A stretch of DNA of 35,744 nucleotides from Nitrospina sp. Its GTDB lineage: Bacteria; Nitrospinota; Nitrospinia; Nitrospinales; VA-1. The position numbers and the translations under genes were made by a program. Below the pieces are notes generated by a model, which was not told the origin of the DNA, made no database searches, and was given only the letters and a program-made list of their open reading frames with translations. The number at the start of each line of letters is the position of its first letter. The first letter of the stretch is position 1. Positions 25,323 to 31,937 of this stretch are shown one piece after another. The DNA lies in the NCBI GenBank assembly GCA_018653085.1, contig JABIAY010000007.1, positions 1 to 35,744 of the forward strand. The letters are read 5' to 3'.

Positions 25323-25781
25323 ATGTCATTCTATTTGGGAATTTTGTTTCTGGCGATAGGGGGTACACTCGTGCTCCACGTTAAATATCTGGAACGCAAG
25401 ATGAAGCAAACCTTTTCATGGCCTTCGGTCGAGGGTAAAATCATTCACTCTGAAATGGCTCAAAGAACCGGCGGTGGACCCTCCGCTACCTCGTCAACCA
25501 CTGTTTACTGGGCAGATATCAAATACAGATATCAGGTGCGGGCCCGAACCTACCGGGGAAGTGCGATCCGCATCGGAATCGATACTGGGGAGAGAGACCG
25601 CAACCAGGCAGAAGAACGCTTTGCACGCTATCCGATTAACTCTACGGTGACCGTCTATCACAATCCGGACAAGCCCAAAGAAGCCTGTTTGGAACGTGTC
25701 GTCGATGCACCCTATTTTTTGTACATATTCGCCGCGGCGTTTGGCTTCTTCGGCCTGTTAATGACGACGGGATACATGTAG
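25323..25781 (+). CDS. DUF3592-type membrane protein
   Basis: A 152-residue protein. I place the start at the ATG 25323 behind GGGGAG, because the open frame upstream overlaps the end of the ChaN-like gene. There is one membrane segment at the N-terminus (MSFYLGILFLAIGGTLVLHV) and one near the C-terminus (YFLYIFAAAFGFFGLLMTTGYM). Between them is the DUF3592 pattern: WPSVEGKIIHSEM, YWADIKYRYQVRARTYRGSAI, YPINSTVTVYHNPDKPKEACLE. The function of this family is unknown. It is probably co-transcribed with the ChaN-PDZ gene. Repeat module A starts 2 nt after the TAG. Confidence 0.82.
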   Translation: MSFYLGILFLAIGGTLVLHVKYLERKMKQTFSWPSVEGKIIHSEMAQRTGGGPSATSSTTVYWADIKYRYQVRARTYRGSAIRIGIDTGERDRNQAEERFARYPINSTVTVYHNPDKPKEACLERVVDAPYFLYIFAAAFGFFGLLMTTGYM

Positions 25782-25782
25782 G

Positions 25783-25887
25783 CCACTAGGCGTGGGGCCA
25801 GCGTGCAATTGCTTTATCTGGCGAGCAAAGAGTTATCTCGGCTCAATTAAGCCCTTGCCTAATTGCCTCCCTCGCTAGAGGGCCACT
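25783..25887. repeat. Mosaic intergenic repeat, locus 8 (modules A, D and a 61-bp block)
   Basis: Module A in reverse orientation (CCACTAGGCGTGGGGCCA, 25783-25800) is followed by D in reverse orientation (CTGGCGAGCAAAGAGTTATC). The block 25827-25887 is identical, base for base, to 30044-30104. It ends with a CCCTC-GCTA-GAGGG hairpin near 25869-25882. Confidence 0.8.
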
Positions 25888-25890
25888 TAT

Positions 25891-26286
25891 TTAAAAATCG
25901 GTTTTCTTGTGCAATTGCAGATAGTATTTTTCCAAATCCTTCACTGAAAACATCCCCACGATTTCACCGTTGCGGGTTACGGGAACATGGCGAATTTTTC
26001 TGGATTCTATAATGGCGCAGGCCTCGGCAACGGTTTGATTCTCGTCAATCGTGCTTGCAAGTTTTGTCATCACAGCTGATATCTGCATTTTTTTTGGGTC
26101 GCACTCGCCTTTTAAAACCAGAAACATCCAATCCGTTTTTGTGATGATCCCCACATATTCCCCGCCCTCCTTGACTAAAAGCGCACTGACTTTGTTCTTG
26201 TACATTTCGTCAACCGCTTCATAGGCATATTTATCCGGGCTGGTTGAAAAAATTTGCGTACTCATGTATTTGCCAACTTTACTCAT
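25891..26286 (-). CDS. CBS-domain pair protein
   Basis: A 131-residue stand-alone Bateman module. CBS domain 1 spans about 8-57 (QIFSTSPDKYAYEAVDEMYKN, ALLVKEGGEYVGIITKTD) and CBS domain 2 about 73-123 (VMTKLASTIDENQTVAEACAI, RHVPVTRNGEIVGMFSVKDLE). Such pairs bind adenosine nucleotides and normally control a partner protein; no partner is fused here. GTP or AMP contact residues can be expected at the ITKTD and SVKDL positions, where Asp is present. GAGGAGT lies upstream of the ATG at 26286. It is flanked by repeats on both sides and its partner is not evident from the neighbours. Confidence 0.9.
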   Translation of the reverse strand: MSKVGKYMSTQIFSTSPDKYAYEAVDEMYKNKVSALLVKEGGEYVGIITKTDWMFLVLKGECDPKKMQISAVMTKLASTIDENQTVAEACAIIESRKIRHVPVTRNGEIVGMFSVKDLEKYYLQLHKKTDF

Positions 26287-26359
26287 TGCAACACTCCTCT
26301 TTCAGGCAAAAATTAATTTTTAATAACGGGTACTTTTAGAAAGAGAGAATTTGAAAATC

Positions 26360-26476
26360 AAATCCCCCCAGCCCCCTTCGTGGAAGGGGGAGCCATTGGA
26401 CAAAAACTCGTTAAGCCGAGATAACGCTTAGACCGCCAGCCAAACTTATTGCTCGCTGGGTCCAGCGGCACGCTGG
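26360..26476 (+). repeat. Mosaic intergenic repeat, locus 9 (modules E, D, C)
   Basis: Module E begins with AAATCCCCCCAGCC (26360-26373) and has a perfect 8-bp hairpin (CCCCCTTC at 26372-26379, GAAGGGGG at 26383-26390). AGCCATTGG, then D (CTCGTTAAGCCGAGATAACG) and CTTATTGCTCGC lead to module C, GGTCCAGCGGCACGCTGG (26459-26476). The D and C parts overlap the last codons of the ABC ATPase gene. Confidence 0.78.
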
Positions 26477-27195
26477 TCGTTTGTTAATTTTAAAAATACT
26501 TCTTCAAGATCGCCGTGCTGGTGTTCGGCCTGGGAACGCAACTGGTCCACCGTTCCCAATGCTATCATTTTTCCTTTTTGGATAATGCCCACCCTGTGGC
26601 ACATGGCCTCGGCCACACCCATGGAGTGAGTGGACATAAAAACCGTAGTGCCATTTTCGCATAAATCCTCAAACAATTGCTTCACCTGGCGTGCGCCTTT
26701 GGGATCGAGCCCAACCAGAGGCTCGTCAACAATAACCACCTTGGGTTTGTGGATCAGTGCTCCGGAAATAATGAGCTTCTGCTTCATGCCATGCGAGTAG
26801 CCTTCGATCAGCTCATGAGCGAATCCCTGTAAATCAAAAAAAGTGAAGAACTGTTCCGCCCTCTCTCGCGCAATGTCCGGGTCCAGGGAATACAGGCCCG
26901 CGACAAACTCCAGGTATTCCCACCCTGTCAGCTTATTATAAAGAAAAGGCCGGTCGGGAATATAGCCAATGATTTTTTTTACCTGAATAGGGTCCTTCTC
27001 CAGATTGATTCCATCTATGCGAATGGTTCCGGAAGAAGGTTTGAGAAGACCGACTAAAAGTTTGATGGTGGTGGTTTTGCCCGCACCGTTGGGACCGAGA
27101 AAACCAAACAGCTCCCCTGCAGGAATCTCCAGGTTGAGTCCGTCTACCGCCAGAACCGAGTCGTATTTTTTAACCAATCCTTTAATAGAAATCAT
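26446..27195 (-). CDS. ABC transporter ATP-binding protein
   Basis: A 249-residue ATPase subunit of an ABC-2 (drug, NatA or CcmA-like) export system. Walker A GPNGAGKT is at 34-41, the Q-loop follows in IIGYIPDRPFLY, the signature is YSHGMKQK (a usual variant in this subfamily), Walker B is VVIVDEPLVGLDP, and the switch His lies in STHSMGVAE. I place the start at the ATG 27195; the frame stays open to 27261, but those residues come from repeat sequence. The last nine residues (QRAAGPSEQ) and the stop are encoded by repeat modules C and D. No permease gene adjoins it, which is unusual, so its partner must lie elsewhere. Confidence 0.88.
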   Translation of the reverse strand: MISIKGLVKKYDSVLAVDGLNLEIPAGELFGFLGPNGAGKTTTIKLLVGLLKPSSGTIRIDGINLEKDPIQVKKIIGYIPDRPFLYNKLTGWEYLEFVAGLYSLDPDIARERAEQFFTFFDLQGFAHELIEGYSHGMKQKLIISGALIHKPKVVIVDEPLVGLDPKGARQVKQLFEDLCENGTTVFMSTHSMGVAEAMCHRVGIIQKGKMIALGTVDQLRSQAEHQHGDLEEVFLKLTNDQRAAGPSEQ

Positions 27196-27205
27196 AACAA
27201 AAGGT

Positions 27206-27357
27206 AAATCACCCCAGCCCTCTTTAAAAAAGAGGGAGTAAACCACCTCAAGCCGAGACAAATCTTTGCTCGCCAGAGAGAGTTTTGCCCACTGGGTCGC
27301 GCGTTATGTTCATCATTTGCCTTCGTGCCCCGAAGGGGTATCACGCTGGCGGCTAGT
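27206..27357 (+). repeat. Mosaic intergenic repeat, locus 10 (modules E, D, B, C)
   Basis: AAATCACCCCAGCC (27206-27219) opens module E with a perfect hairpin (CCCTCTTT at 27218-27225, AAAGAGGG at 27229-27236). D follows (CTCAAGCCGAGACAAATC, TTTGCTCGCC), then module B (CTTCGTGCCCCGAAGGGGTA) and the second half of C (TCACGCTGGCGGCTAG). The last part contains the stop codon of the acylphosphatase gene. Confidence 0.75.
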
Positions 27358-27628
27358 AGCGCCTGGTGGCGAAGGTGGTCAGGCCTTGTGGGTCGACCCA
27401 TTCAATATCCAGGTCAGAGACCTGAGCCGCAGGCGGCCCTTTTCTGCACCAAGTGATAAACTGCTCAAGGGTTTCCTTTTCCCCTTCAGCATGAATTTCC
27501 ACGGACCCATCCGGGCAGTTTCTCACCCAACCGCATACGCCCAACTGCAAAGCCTGTTCCTGGGTGCCGGCCCTGAACCAGACCCCCTGCACACGACCAT
27601 GCGCAATAAGGTGAACGGCTGAACTCAT
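27353..27628 (-). CDS. acyP: Acylphosphatase
   Basis: A small enzyme that hydrolyses acyl phosphates in the cytoplasm. The 91 residues have the catalytic residues at the canonical places: Arg19 in GRVQGVWFRAGT and Asn37 in CGWVRNCPDGSVEI. The C-terminal VDPQGLTTFATRRY is of the usual FxTRRY form. The start ATG shares one base with the stop of the upstream small gene (TAATG), so the two are translated from one message. The TAG stop falls in repeat sequence (CTACTAGCC on the coding strand). Confidence 0.95.
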   Translation of the reverse strand: MSSAVHLIAHGRVQGVWFRAGTQEQALQLGVCGWVRNCPDGSVEIHAEGEKETLEQFITWCRKGPPAAQVSDLDIEWVDPQGLTTFATRRY

Positions 27629-27867
27629 TAACTGCTCTTTCGGAACGCGTCATCAAAAAGATGCTGAATTTCCCGGTAGACCTGGAATTTGCTTCCATCA
27701 CCTATTTTTTCGCCAAACTTGCCGAGGTCACGCATGATGCGCTGGAACTCCTGGGTCTGCCCCTTAAAGTTATCGATAAGAGGACGAAAATAGAGCTGCT
27801 CGTCCTCATCCAACCGATCGCAGATCATCCGGAGCCTGTTTTTTAGCGGTTCAAAATCTCTTTCCAT
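27628..27867 (-). CDS. Small helical hypothetical protein
   Basis: A 79-residue charged, all-helical protein with no signal or membrane segment (MERDFEPLKNRLRMICDRLDEDEQLYFRPLIDNFKGQ, then FQRIMRDLGKFGEKIGDG, VYREIQHLFDDAFRKSS; written in parts). I do not recognise the family. The heptad-like spacing of Leu and Ile suggests a helical bundle or dimer. Coding is supported by the one-base overlap with acyP and by the amino-acid composition. Its ATG is at 27867, with no strong ribosome-binding site. The cNMP-domain gene ends 55 nt upstream on the same strand and may be part of the same transcript. Confidence 0.72.
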   Translation of the reverse strand: MERDFEPLKNRLRMICDRLDEDEQLYFRPLIDNFKGQTQEFQRIMRDLGKFGEKIGDGSKFQVYREIQHLFDDAFRKSS

Positions 27868-27922
27868 GCCTTAATACTAGCCTTCAACAAGGGGTTTCTT
27901 AAACTTGCGGGAAACTGATGAC

Positions 27923-28255
27923 CTATTTTTTATCTTTGAGGCGTTCCTTCATGATCGTCTTCAAACGCACAACGGCGGGGCTGGTCTCCGGGAGGGCGAG
28001 AAATTTTTCGCGGGTAAGAACAGCGACTTCACAATCTTCCAGGGCTATTACTGTCGCACTACGCTCGCAGGTTGAAATCATCGCCATTTCCCCAAACAGG
28101 TCGTTCTCTTGCAGTTTGGCAAGTACTTGTTTGTTACCCTCGGCATCTTCCAGATAAACTTCGACCGTTCCCTTTTTAATCAGGAACGCACTGGTACCGT
28201 GAGTACCCTGGCGTATAATCTTTTTTCCCTGGCGGTATTCTTTAATAACAAACAT
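27923..28255 (-). CDS. Stand-alone cyclic-nucleotide-binding-domain protein
   Basis: A 110-residue protein that consists of a single CRP-type cNMP-binding domain with no DNA-binding helix-turn-helix. The fold markers are IIRQGTHGTSAFLIKKGTVEVYL (13-35) and the phosphate-binding cassette FGEMAMISTCERSATV (54-69), with the Gly-Glu and Arg-Ser pairs that hold a cyclic nucleotide in CRP. A short basic helix (LKTIMKERLKDKK) ends it. Such modules act as signal or scaffold units; no effector is attached here. GGAAGG precedes the ATG at 28255. A good sigma-70 promoter lies upstream. Confidence 0.9.
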   Translation of the reverse strand: MFVIKEYRQGKKIIRQGTHGTSAFLIKKGTVEVYLEDAEGNKQVLAKLQENDLFGEMAMISTCERSATVIALEDCEVAVLTREKFLALPETSPAVVRLKTIMKERLKDKK

Positions 28256-28299
28256 GGTAACCTTCCGTCCCCGAAGCGAAAGAAAATGACGTTGGCCTC

Positions 28300-28328
28300 A
28301 CTATAAAAAATTCTATGTCAACTTTCAA
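28300..28328 (-). promoter_or_regulatory. Sigma-70-type promoter for the cNMP-domain gene
   Basis: On the minus strand TTGAAA (28328-28323) is followed after 17 nt by TATAGT (28305-28300). Both hexamers are close to consensus. Transcription would start about 38 nt upstream of the ATG at 28255. The rest of the spacer (28329-28441) shows no clear feature. Confidence 0.62.
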
Positions 28329-28441
28329 TCCCCACTCATGCGCAAAACCGGTTAACTATAGAAAAATCAACCCTTATTAAGAATAGGCCCTTTTTTCGTA
28401 TTGTCCAGTTGTCTTTTCGGCGGGTTGCTAATTTTACGGTG

Positions 28442-28933
28442 TCATCGTACGTCCTGATATTTTAAATACAGAAGTTTTAACTGGCGTTGCACGTTTCTTA
28501 TCCGGGCGTGATTCCTTTTTTGGGAATACAGTTCCCGAGCTCGTAGCATATGCTTGATGGCGTTGGGGCCATCCTTTAACAAATCGTAAGCCATGCTCAG
28601 GTTGTAATGCGCCGCAGGGTATTTAGGGTTGAGTTTGATTGCCTCCAGATAGGCTTGCACCTCTTCTTCATGTCTGCCCGTGGCTAGGTAAGCTCTTCCC
28701 AGTTCAAAATAGGAGATCGCATCCAGAGGGTCTTCGCGAATGATTTCCTTGTGCCGGGAAATTTCTGCCTGGGCACCTTTAAGATAGGTTTTAAAATCCA
28801 CGGCCCCTGCCCATTTCGCCGGTAACCCCAAAGCACCGGTCAACACCGACAAAACGAAAAGTCCTTTTACTAAAGGATGAAAAATGCTACGACCGACGAA
28901 ATAAAAGAAGCGATTAAGAAAATGGGATATCAT
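28442..28933 (-). CDS. TPR-repeat protein with N-terminal membrane anchor or signal
   Basis: A 163-residue protein. A hydrophobic stretch (about 20-37, LVKGLFVLSVLTGALGLP) is a signal or anchor that ends near AGAVDF. The rest is helical: one clear TPR (AISYFELGRAYLATGRHEEEVQAYLEAIKLNP, about 77-108; written as a whole only in part here) and a second (AHYNLSMAYDLLKDGPNAIKHM). The exact start is uncertain: the ATG at 28933 is 34 nt from the divergent aldo/keto reductase start and its Shine-Dalgarno sequence (GGGGGA) is too close. TPR proteins hold partners together; none is suggested by the neighbours. Confidence 0.8.
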   Translation of the reverse strand: MISHFLNRFFYFVGRSIFHPLVKGLFVLSVLTGALGLPAKWAGAVDFKTYLKGAQAEISRHKEIIREDPLDAISYFELGRAYLATGRHEEEVQAYLEAIKLNPKYPAAHYNLSMAYDLLKDGPNAIKHMLRARELYSQKRNHARIRNVQRQLKLLYLKYQDVR

Positions 28934-28967
28934 TCCCCCAATGTATCATTCTTTTTGAGAGGCAAGC

Positions 28968-29951
28968 ATGAATTACCGGACATTTGGCAACACCGGCTGG
29001 AAGGTTTCCGAAGTTGGACTGGGTACCTGGCAGATTGGCGCGGATTGGGGAGATGTGAGTGACTCTACAGCCGAAGAAGTCCTCGCGACCGCAGTAGAAA
29101 ATGGAGTGACTTTTTTTGATACCGCCGATTGCTATGGCGAAGGTCTTTCGGAGTCCCGGCTCGGCAGGTTTATAAAAACATTATCTAAAGAAGTGGTGAT
29201 CGCGACCAAGATCGGCAGGTTCCCACAGCCCGGCTGGCCGGATAATTTTTCCTTAGAACAGTTTCGCAAGCACACGGAAAATTCTCTAAAACGACTGGGA
29301 ATGGAAACCCTGGATCTGACCCAGGTACATTGCCCTCCTACCGACCTGCTGGAACGGGGTGAAGTATTTGATTGGCTGAGAACATTGAAACGGGAAGGCA
29401 AAATTCAACAATTCGGATTCAGCGTGGAGTCGATGGAAGAAGCCCAAATCTGCCTGCGAGAAGAGGGGGTGGCTTCATTACAAATTATTTTTAATATTTT
29501 CCGGCAAAAAGCCATTGCTTCCATCTTCAAGGAGGCTCAGGAAAAACAGGTGGCCCTCATTGTCCGCCTGCCCCTCGCATCTGGCCTGCTTTCCGGCAAA
29601 TTAAACCGGAACACACATTTTGCTAACAGCGATCATCGCAATTTCAACCGTGACGGGCAAGAGTTCAATGTCGGAGAAACTTTTTCAGGGCTTCCCTTTG
29701 AAAAAGGACTGGAACTGGTTGATAGTCTGAAAAAACTTGTGCCGGAAAATCAGGCCCTGTCCCAGTCCGCATTAAGGTGGGTTCTTGATTTTGAGGCAGT
29801 CAGTGTAGTGATTCCCGGCTCCAAAAATCCCCGGCAAGTAATGGACAATTGCGCCGCAAGCTCATTGGCCCCTTTGACTCCGGCTACGCACGAGGCGTTG
29901 AGTGATTTTTATTTAAATGAAGTCGCCTCCCATATCCGCGGGAAATACTAA
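28968..29951 (+). CDS. Aldo/keto reductase
   Basis: A 327-residue NADPH-type oxidoreductase of the aldo/keto reductase superfamily. The catalytic tetrad is at the expected positions: Asp51 and Tyr56 in FFDTADCYGEG, Lys81 in VIATKIGR, His121 in TQVHCPP. SVVIPGSKNPRQVMDN near the C-terminus is the usual cofactor-binding segment. GAGAGG 6 nt upstream supports the ATG at 28968. The substrate cannot be read from sequence. The TAA stop is followed at once by repeat module A and a dense cluster of repeat fragments. Confidence 0.92.
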   Translation: MNYRTFGNTGWKVSEVGLGTWQIGADWGDVSDSTAEEVLATAVENGVTFFDTADCYGEGLSESRLGRFIKTLSKEVVIATKIGRFPQPGWPDNFSLEQFRKHTENSLKRLGMETLDLTQVHCPPTDLLERGEVFDWLRTLKREGKIQQFGFSVESMEEAQICLREEGVASLQIIFNIFRQKAIASIFKEAQEKQVALIVRLPLASGLLSGKLNRNTHFANSDHRNFNRDGQEFNVGETFSGLPFEKGLELVDSLKKLVPENQALSQSALRWVLDFEAVSVVIPGSKNPRQVMDNCAASSLAPLTPATHEALSDFYLNEVASHIRGKY

Positions 29952-30340
29952 CCACTAGGCGCTACTAGCCGTAGGGGCGACTGGCAATAGCTTTTGCTGG
30001 TAGCCGTGATATTCATCCTCAGCTCTCGTGCCCCGCAGGGGTAAAAGAGTTATCTCGGCTCAATTAAGCCCTTGCCTAATTGCCTCCCTCGCTAGAGGGC
30101 CACTAGGCGCCCGCGTGACGCTGGACCCCATTGGCAATAGTATTATCGGCTAACTAAATAGTTGCCTCGGCTTAATGAGTTCTTGTTCAGTTGCCTCCTC
30201 TACTAAGAGGCTAGTTGCACCCGGCGGTTCGCCGGCGCCTAGCCCCTTGACAGGGGAAGCAGACAGCAAAGACTCGTCAAGCCAAGATGACTTCTTGCCA
30301 GCTGACAAAAGCTATTGCCAGTCGGCCCCACGCCTAGTGG
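29952..30340. repeat. Repeat cluster, locus 11 (modules A, B, 61-bp block, C, D, A)
   Basis: A 390-bp non-coding stretch made almost wholly of repeat modules. It holds CCACTAGGCGC (29952), ACTAGCCGTAGGGG and a GCAATAGCTTTTGCTGG D piece, module B (GTGATATTCATCC then GTGCCCCGCAGGGGTA, 30007-30043), the 61-bp block 30044-30104 identical to 25827-25887, reverse C (GCGTGACGCTGGACC, 30114-30128), reverse D (CTCGGCTTAATGAG), an unusual CGGCGGTTCGCCGGCG hairpin, D (CTCGTCAAGCCAAGATGAC) and module A (30323-30340), which overlaps the ric stop codon. Confidence 0.82.
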
Positions 30341-31020
30341 TGGGGGAAAAGCATATTATTTTCTTTATGGATGTGAAGATGCGTGTCTTCCTCCAGTTCT
30401 TTCAGTCCGTCATACAAAAGCTGAAATGACTGGCACCCGTCTTCCGGCACAGCATAGCTGTTCGTCAAGGTTCTCATTTCCTTTAGCAGTTCCCCTGCCC
30501 CATCATGCTCAGAGCGCATGACCCGGATCGGCCCTTGTGCGGGTTCCAGCCTGGAGCCCGGAGATTCGGCTTCCAGTTGTCGTATCAGAGGAAAAAGTAT
30601 CTGCTCTTCTTTGAGCAAATGCGGTTCCAGATCTGCACGCAAACTTTCAACCACTGTCTGCAATCGTGTCAACTCAGGGTGCCGGGAAGAATGCGCCTGA
30701 TGAACCTTATCCATCAACATCGTCAGGCGTGGCAATGCCTGTTTCAGGTAAACATGGTGCGTGGACTCAAGATGCTCGGTCAGCTCAGTCGGAGTCAAAC
30801 CCGAAACATCTTGATCGCTGGCTGAAGGTGCTGATTGCAACTCCACCAAACGCTGATAAACCTCGCGCGGCTCCAGGTTTTCCTCTTCACAGGCAGTAAG
30901 GAGAGACGCATCGCCGCCACAACAGAAATCGATATTCAATTCCTCAAAAACCTTGGCACATTGAGGGTTATTCCTTACAAAGCTCTTCACCGGATCATCG
31001 ATGCTTAAACTCGTTTCCAT
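30334..31020 (-). CDS. ric: RIC/YtfE-type iron-sulfur cluster repair protein (ScdA family)
   Basis: Di-iron protein that repairs iron-sulfur clusters damaged by oxidative or nitrosative stress. The 228 residues combine an N-terminal DUF542 domain (about 1-60: DDPVKSFVRNNPQCAKVF, then NIDFCCGGDASL with Cys33-Cys34) and a hemerythrin-like HHE domain (about 80-228) with His and Glu ligands in STHHVYLKQALPRL, HSSRHPELTRL, PHLLKEEQILFPLI, RSEHDGAGELLKEM and DTHLHIHKENNMLFPHH. The layout fits YtfE/ScdA. The start ATG is at 31020 with AAAGGG upstream. Divergent from the Nfu-type gene, a functionally linked neighbour. The last two His codons and TAG lie at the edge of repeat module A. Confidence 0.92.
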   Translation of the reverse strand: METSLSIDDPVKSFVRNNPQCAKVFEELNIDFCCGGDASLLTACEEENLEPREVYQRLVELQSAPSASDQDVSGLTPTELTEHLESTHHVYLKQALPRLTMLMDKVHQAHSSRHPELTRLQTVVESLRADLEPHLLKEEQILFPLIRQLEAESPGSRLEPAQGPIRVMRSEHDGAGELLKEMRTLTNSYAVPEDGCQSFQLLYDGLKELEEDTHLHIHKENNMLFPHH

Positions 31021-31044
31021 TTTTCAACCCTTTCAGCACGAGTG

Positions 31045-31072
31045 ATTATTTTGAATGTCGACATAATTTCAA
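31045..31072 (-). promoter_or_regulatory. Candidate ric promoter with internal palindrome
   Basis: On the minus strand TTGAAA (31072-31067) and AATAAT (31050-31045) are 16 nt apart. The spacer contains the perfect palindrome ATGTCGACAT (31055-31064), placed where a repressor or activator dimer would sit. A TTGAA/TTCAA pair (31051-31055, 31068-31072) frames it. Nearby AGATA-aaca-TATCT (31090-31103) is another inverted repeat. A regulator cannot be named from this. Confidence 0.42.
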
Positions 31073-31135
31073 CAAATACATCCAATAAAAGATAAACATA
31101 TCTCTTTATATTTAATATAAAACCTGTATCATTAT

Positions 31136-31164
31136 TTGTCAAGGTATGGAATTCTGAATAATAG
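31136..31164 (+). promoter_or_regulatory. Sigma-70-type promoter for the Nfu-type gene
   Basis: TTGTCA (31136-31141) is followed after 17 nt by TAATAG (31159-31164). Transcription would begin about 85 nt before the chosen ATG at 31258. The -10 match is moderate. Confidence 0.5.
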
Positions 31165-31257
31165 CGAAATCGCGAAGATTATTTGCACCACAGTTACCGG
31201 AAATCCATCTTATCTTCGAGTATGAAAACAAATCACCAAACAACTAAAGGAACCATT

Positions 31258-31851
31258 ATGCAAGAGACCGATCCTAAAACGTTTTCGGTTGAAGAAATCG
31301 AACTGACACCCAACCCCAGCTCGGTGAAATTTATTTTGGACCGGAAGGTGATCGATTCCGGTTCCAAAACCATTGATGGCTATCTGGAATCCGACACCTT
31401 TGCCATTAATCTATTCGCTCTGGATATCGTTGACAGGGTCTATTTACGCGAGAACTTCGTGTCTGTCACCCTGAACTCGGCTGACCTTTGGGTAGTTTTT
31501 AAGGACAAGATTAAAAATATTATCGAAGCGGATTTGAAGAAATATGAGGACGGGGACGACGAAGTCTCTTCATCCATTCTTGATGATTTTGATACGGAAA
31601 AATACCCCGATCTTGCCGATGATGAAAAAGTCATCATCGTTGAGGCCATTCTTGACTCATCCATCCGTCCAGCTCTGGCAAACGATGGAGGAGGTCTGGA
31701 AGTGATCGAGGTAGAAGGTCATATTGTCCGGATCCGTTATCAGGGTGCCTGCGGGGGATGCCCCAGTTCCACAGGAGGCACCCTGCGTGTCATTGAAAAT
31801 CATCTCCGGTCTCAATTAGACCCTGAGATCAAGGTCCACACCTATACTTAG
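31258..31851 (+). CDS. Nfu-type iron-sulfur scaffold/carrier protein
   Basis: A 197-residue protein that carries Fe-S clusters to client proteins. The N-terminal Nfu_N domain (about 14-95) starts IELTPNPSSVKFILDRKVI; the C-terminal NifU-like domain (about 125-190) has ANDGGGLEVIEVEG and the cluster-binding CGGCPSS motif (Cys165, Cys168). An acidic linker (DGDDEVSSSILDDFDTEKY) joins them. I chose the ATG at 31258, behind AAAGGA; ATG 31222 in the same frame and the TTG at 31183 have no ribosome-binding site. Proteins of this layout (Nfu/NfuA-like, without the IscU part) mature Fe-S enzymes. Its divergent partner ric supports a stress-repair role. Confidence 0.93.
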   Translation: MQETDPKTFSVEEIELTPNPSSVKFILDRKVIDSGSKTIDGYLESDTFAINLFALDIVDRVYLRENFVSVTLNSADLWVVFKDKIKNIIEADLKKYEDGDDEVSSSILDDFDTEKYPDLADDEKVIIVEAILDSSIRPALANDGGGLEVIEVEGHIVRIRYQGACGGCPSSTGGTLRVIENHLRSQLDPEIKVHTYT

Positions 31852-31937
31852 CCGAAACACCCCTGACTGGGCTAGCAGTAATTTATTGATATAAAATGAG
31901 TTAAGATCTTCAAGCCGCCGGGAGCAGGGTACTTGCC

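Noticed and set aside
27196..27261. N-terminal extension of the ABC ATPase
   Set aside because: The added residues come from module E and the ATPase domain starts normally at the ATG 27195.
29952..30340. CRISPR array
   Set aside because: Repeated pieces differ in length, orientation and spacing, and no regular spacers or cas genes are present.
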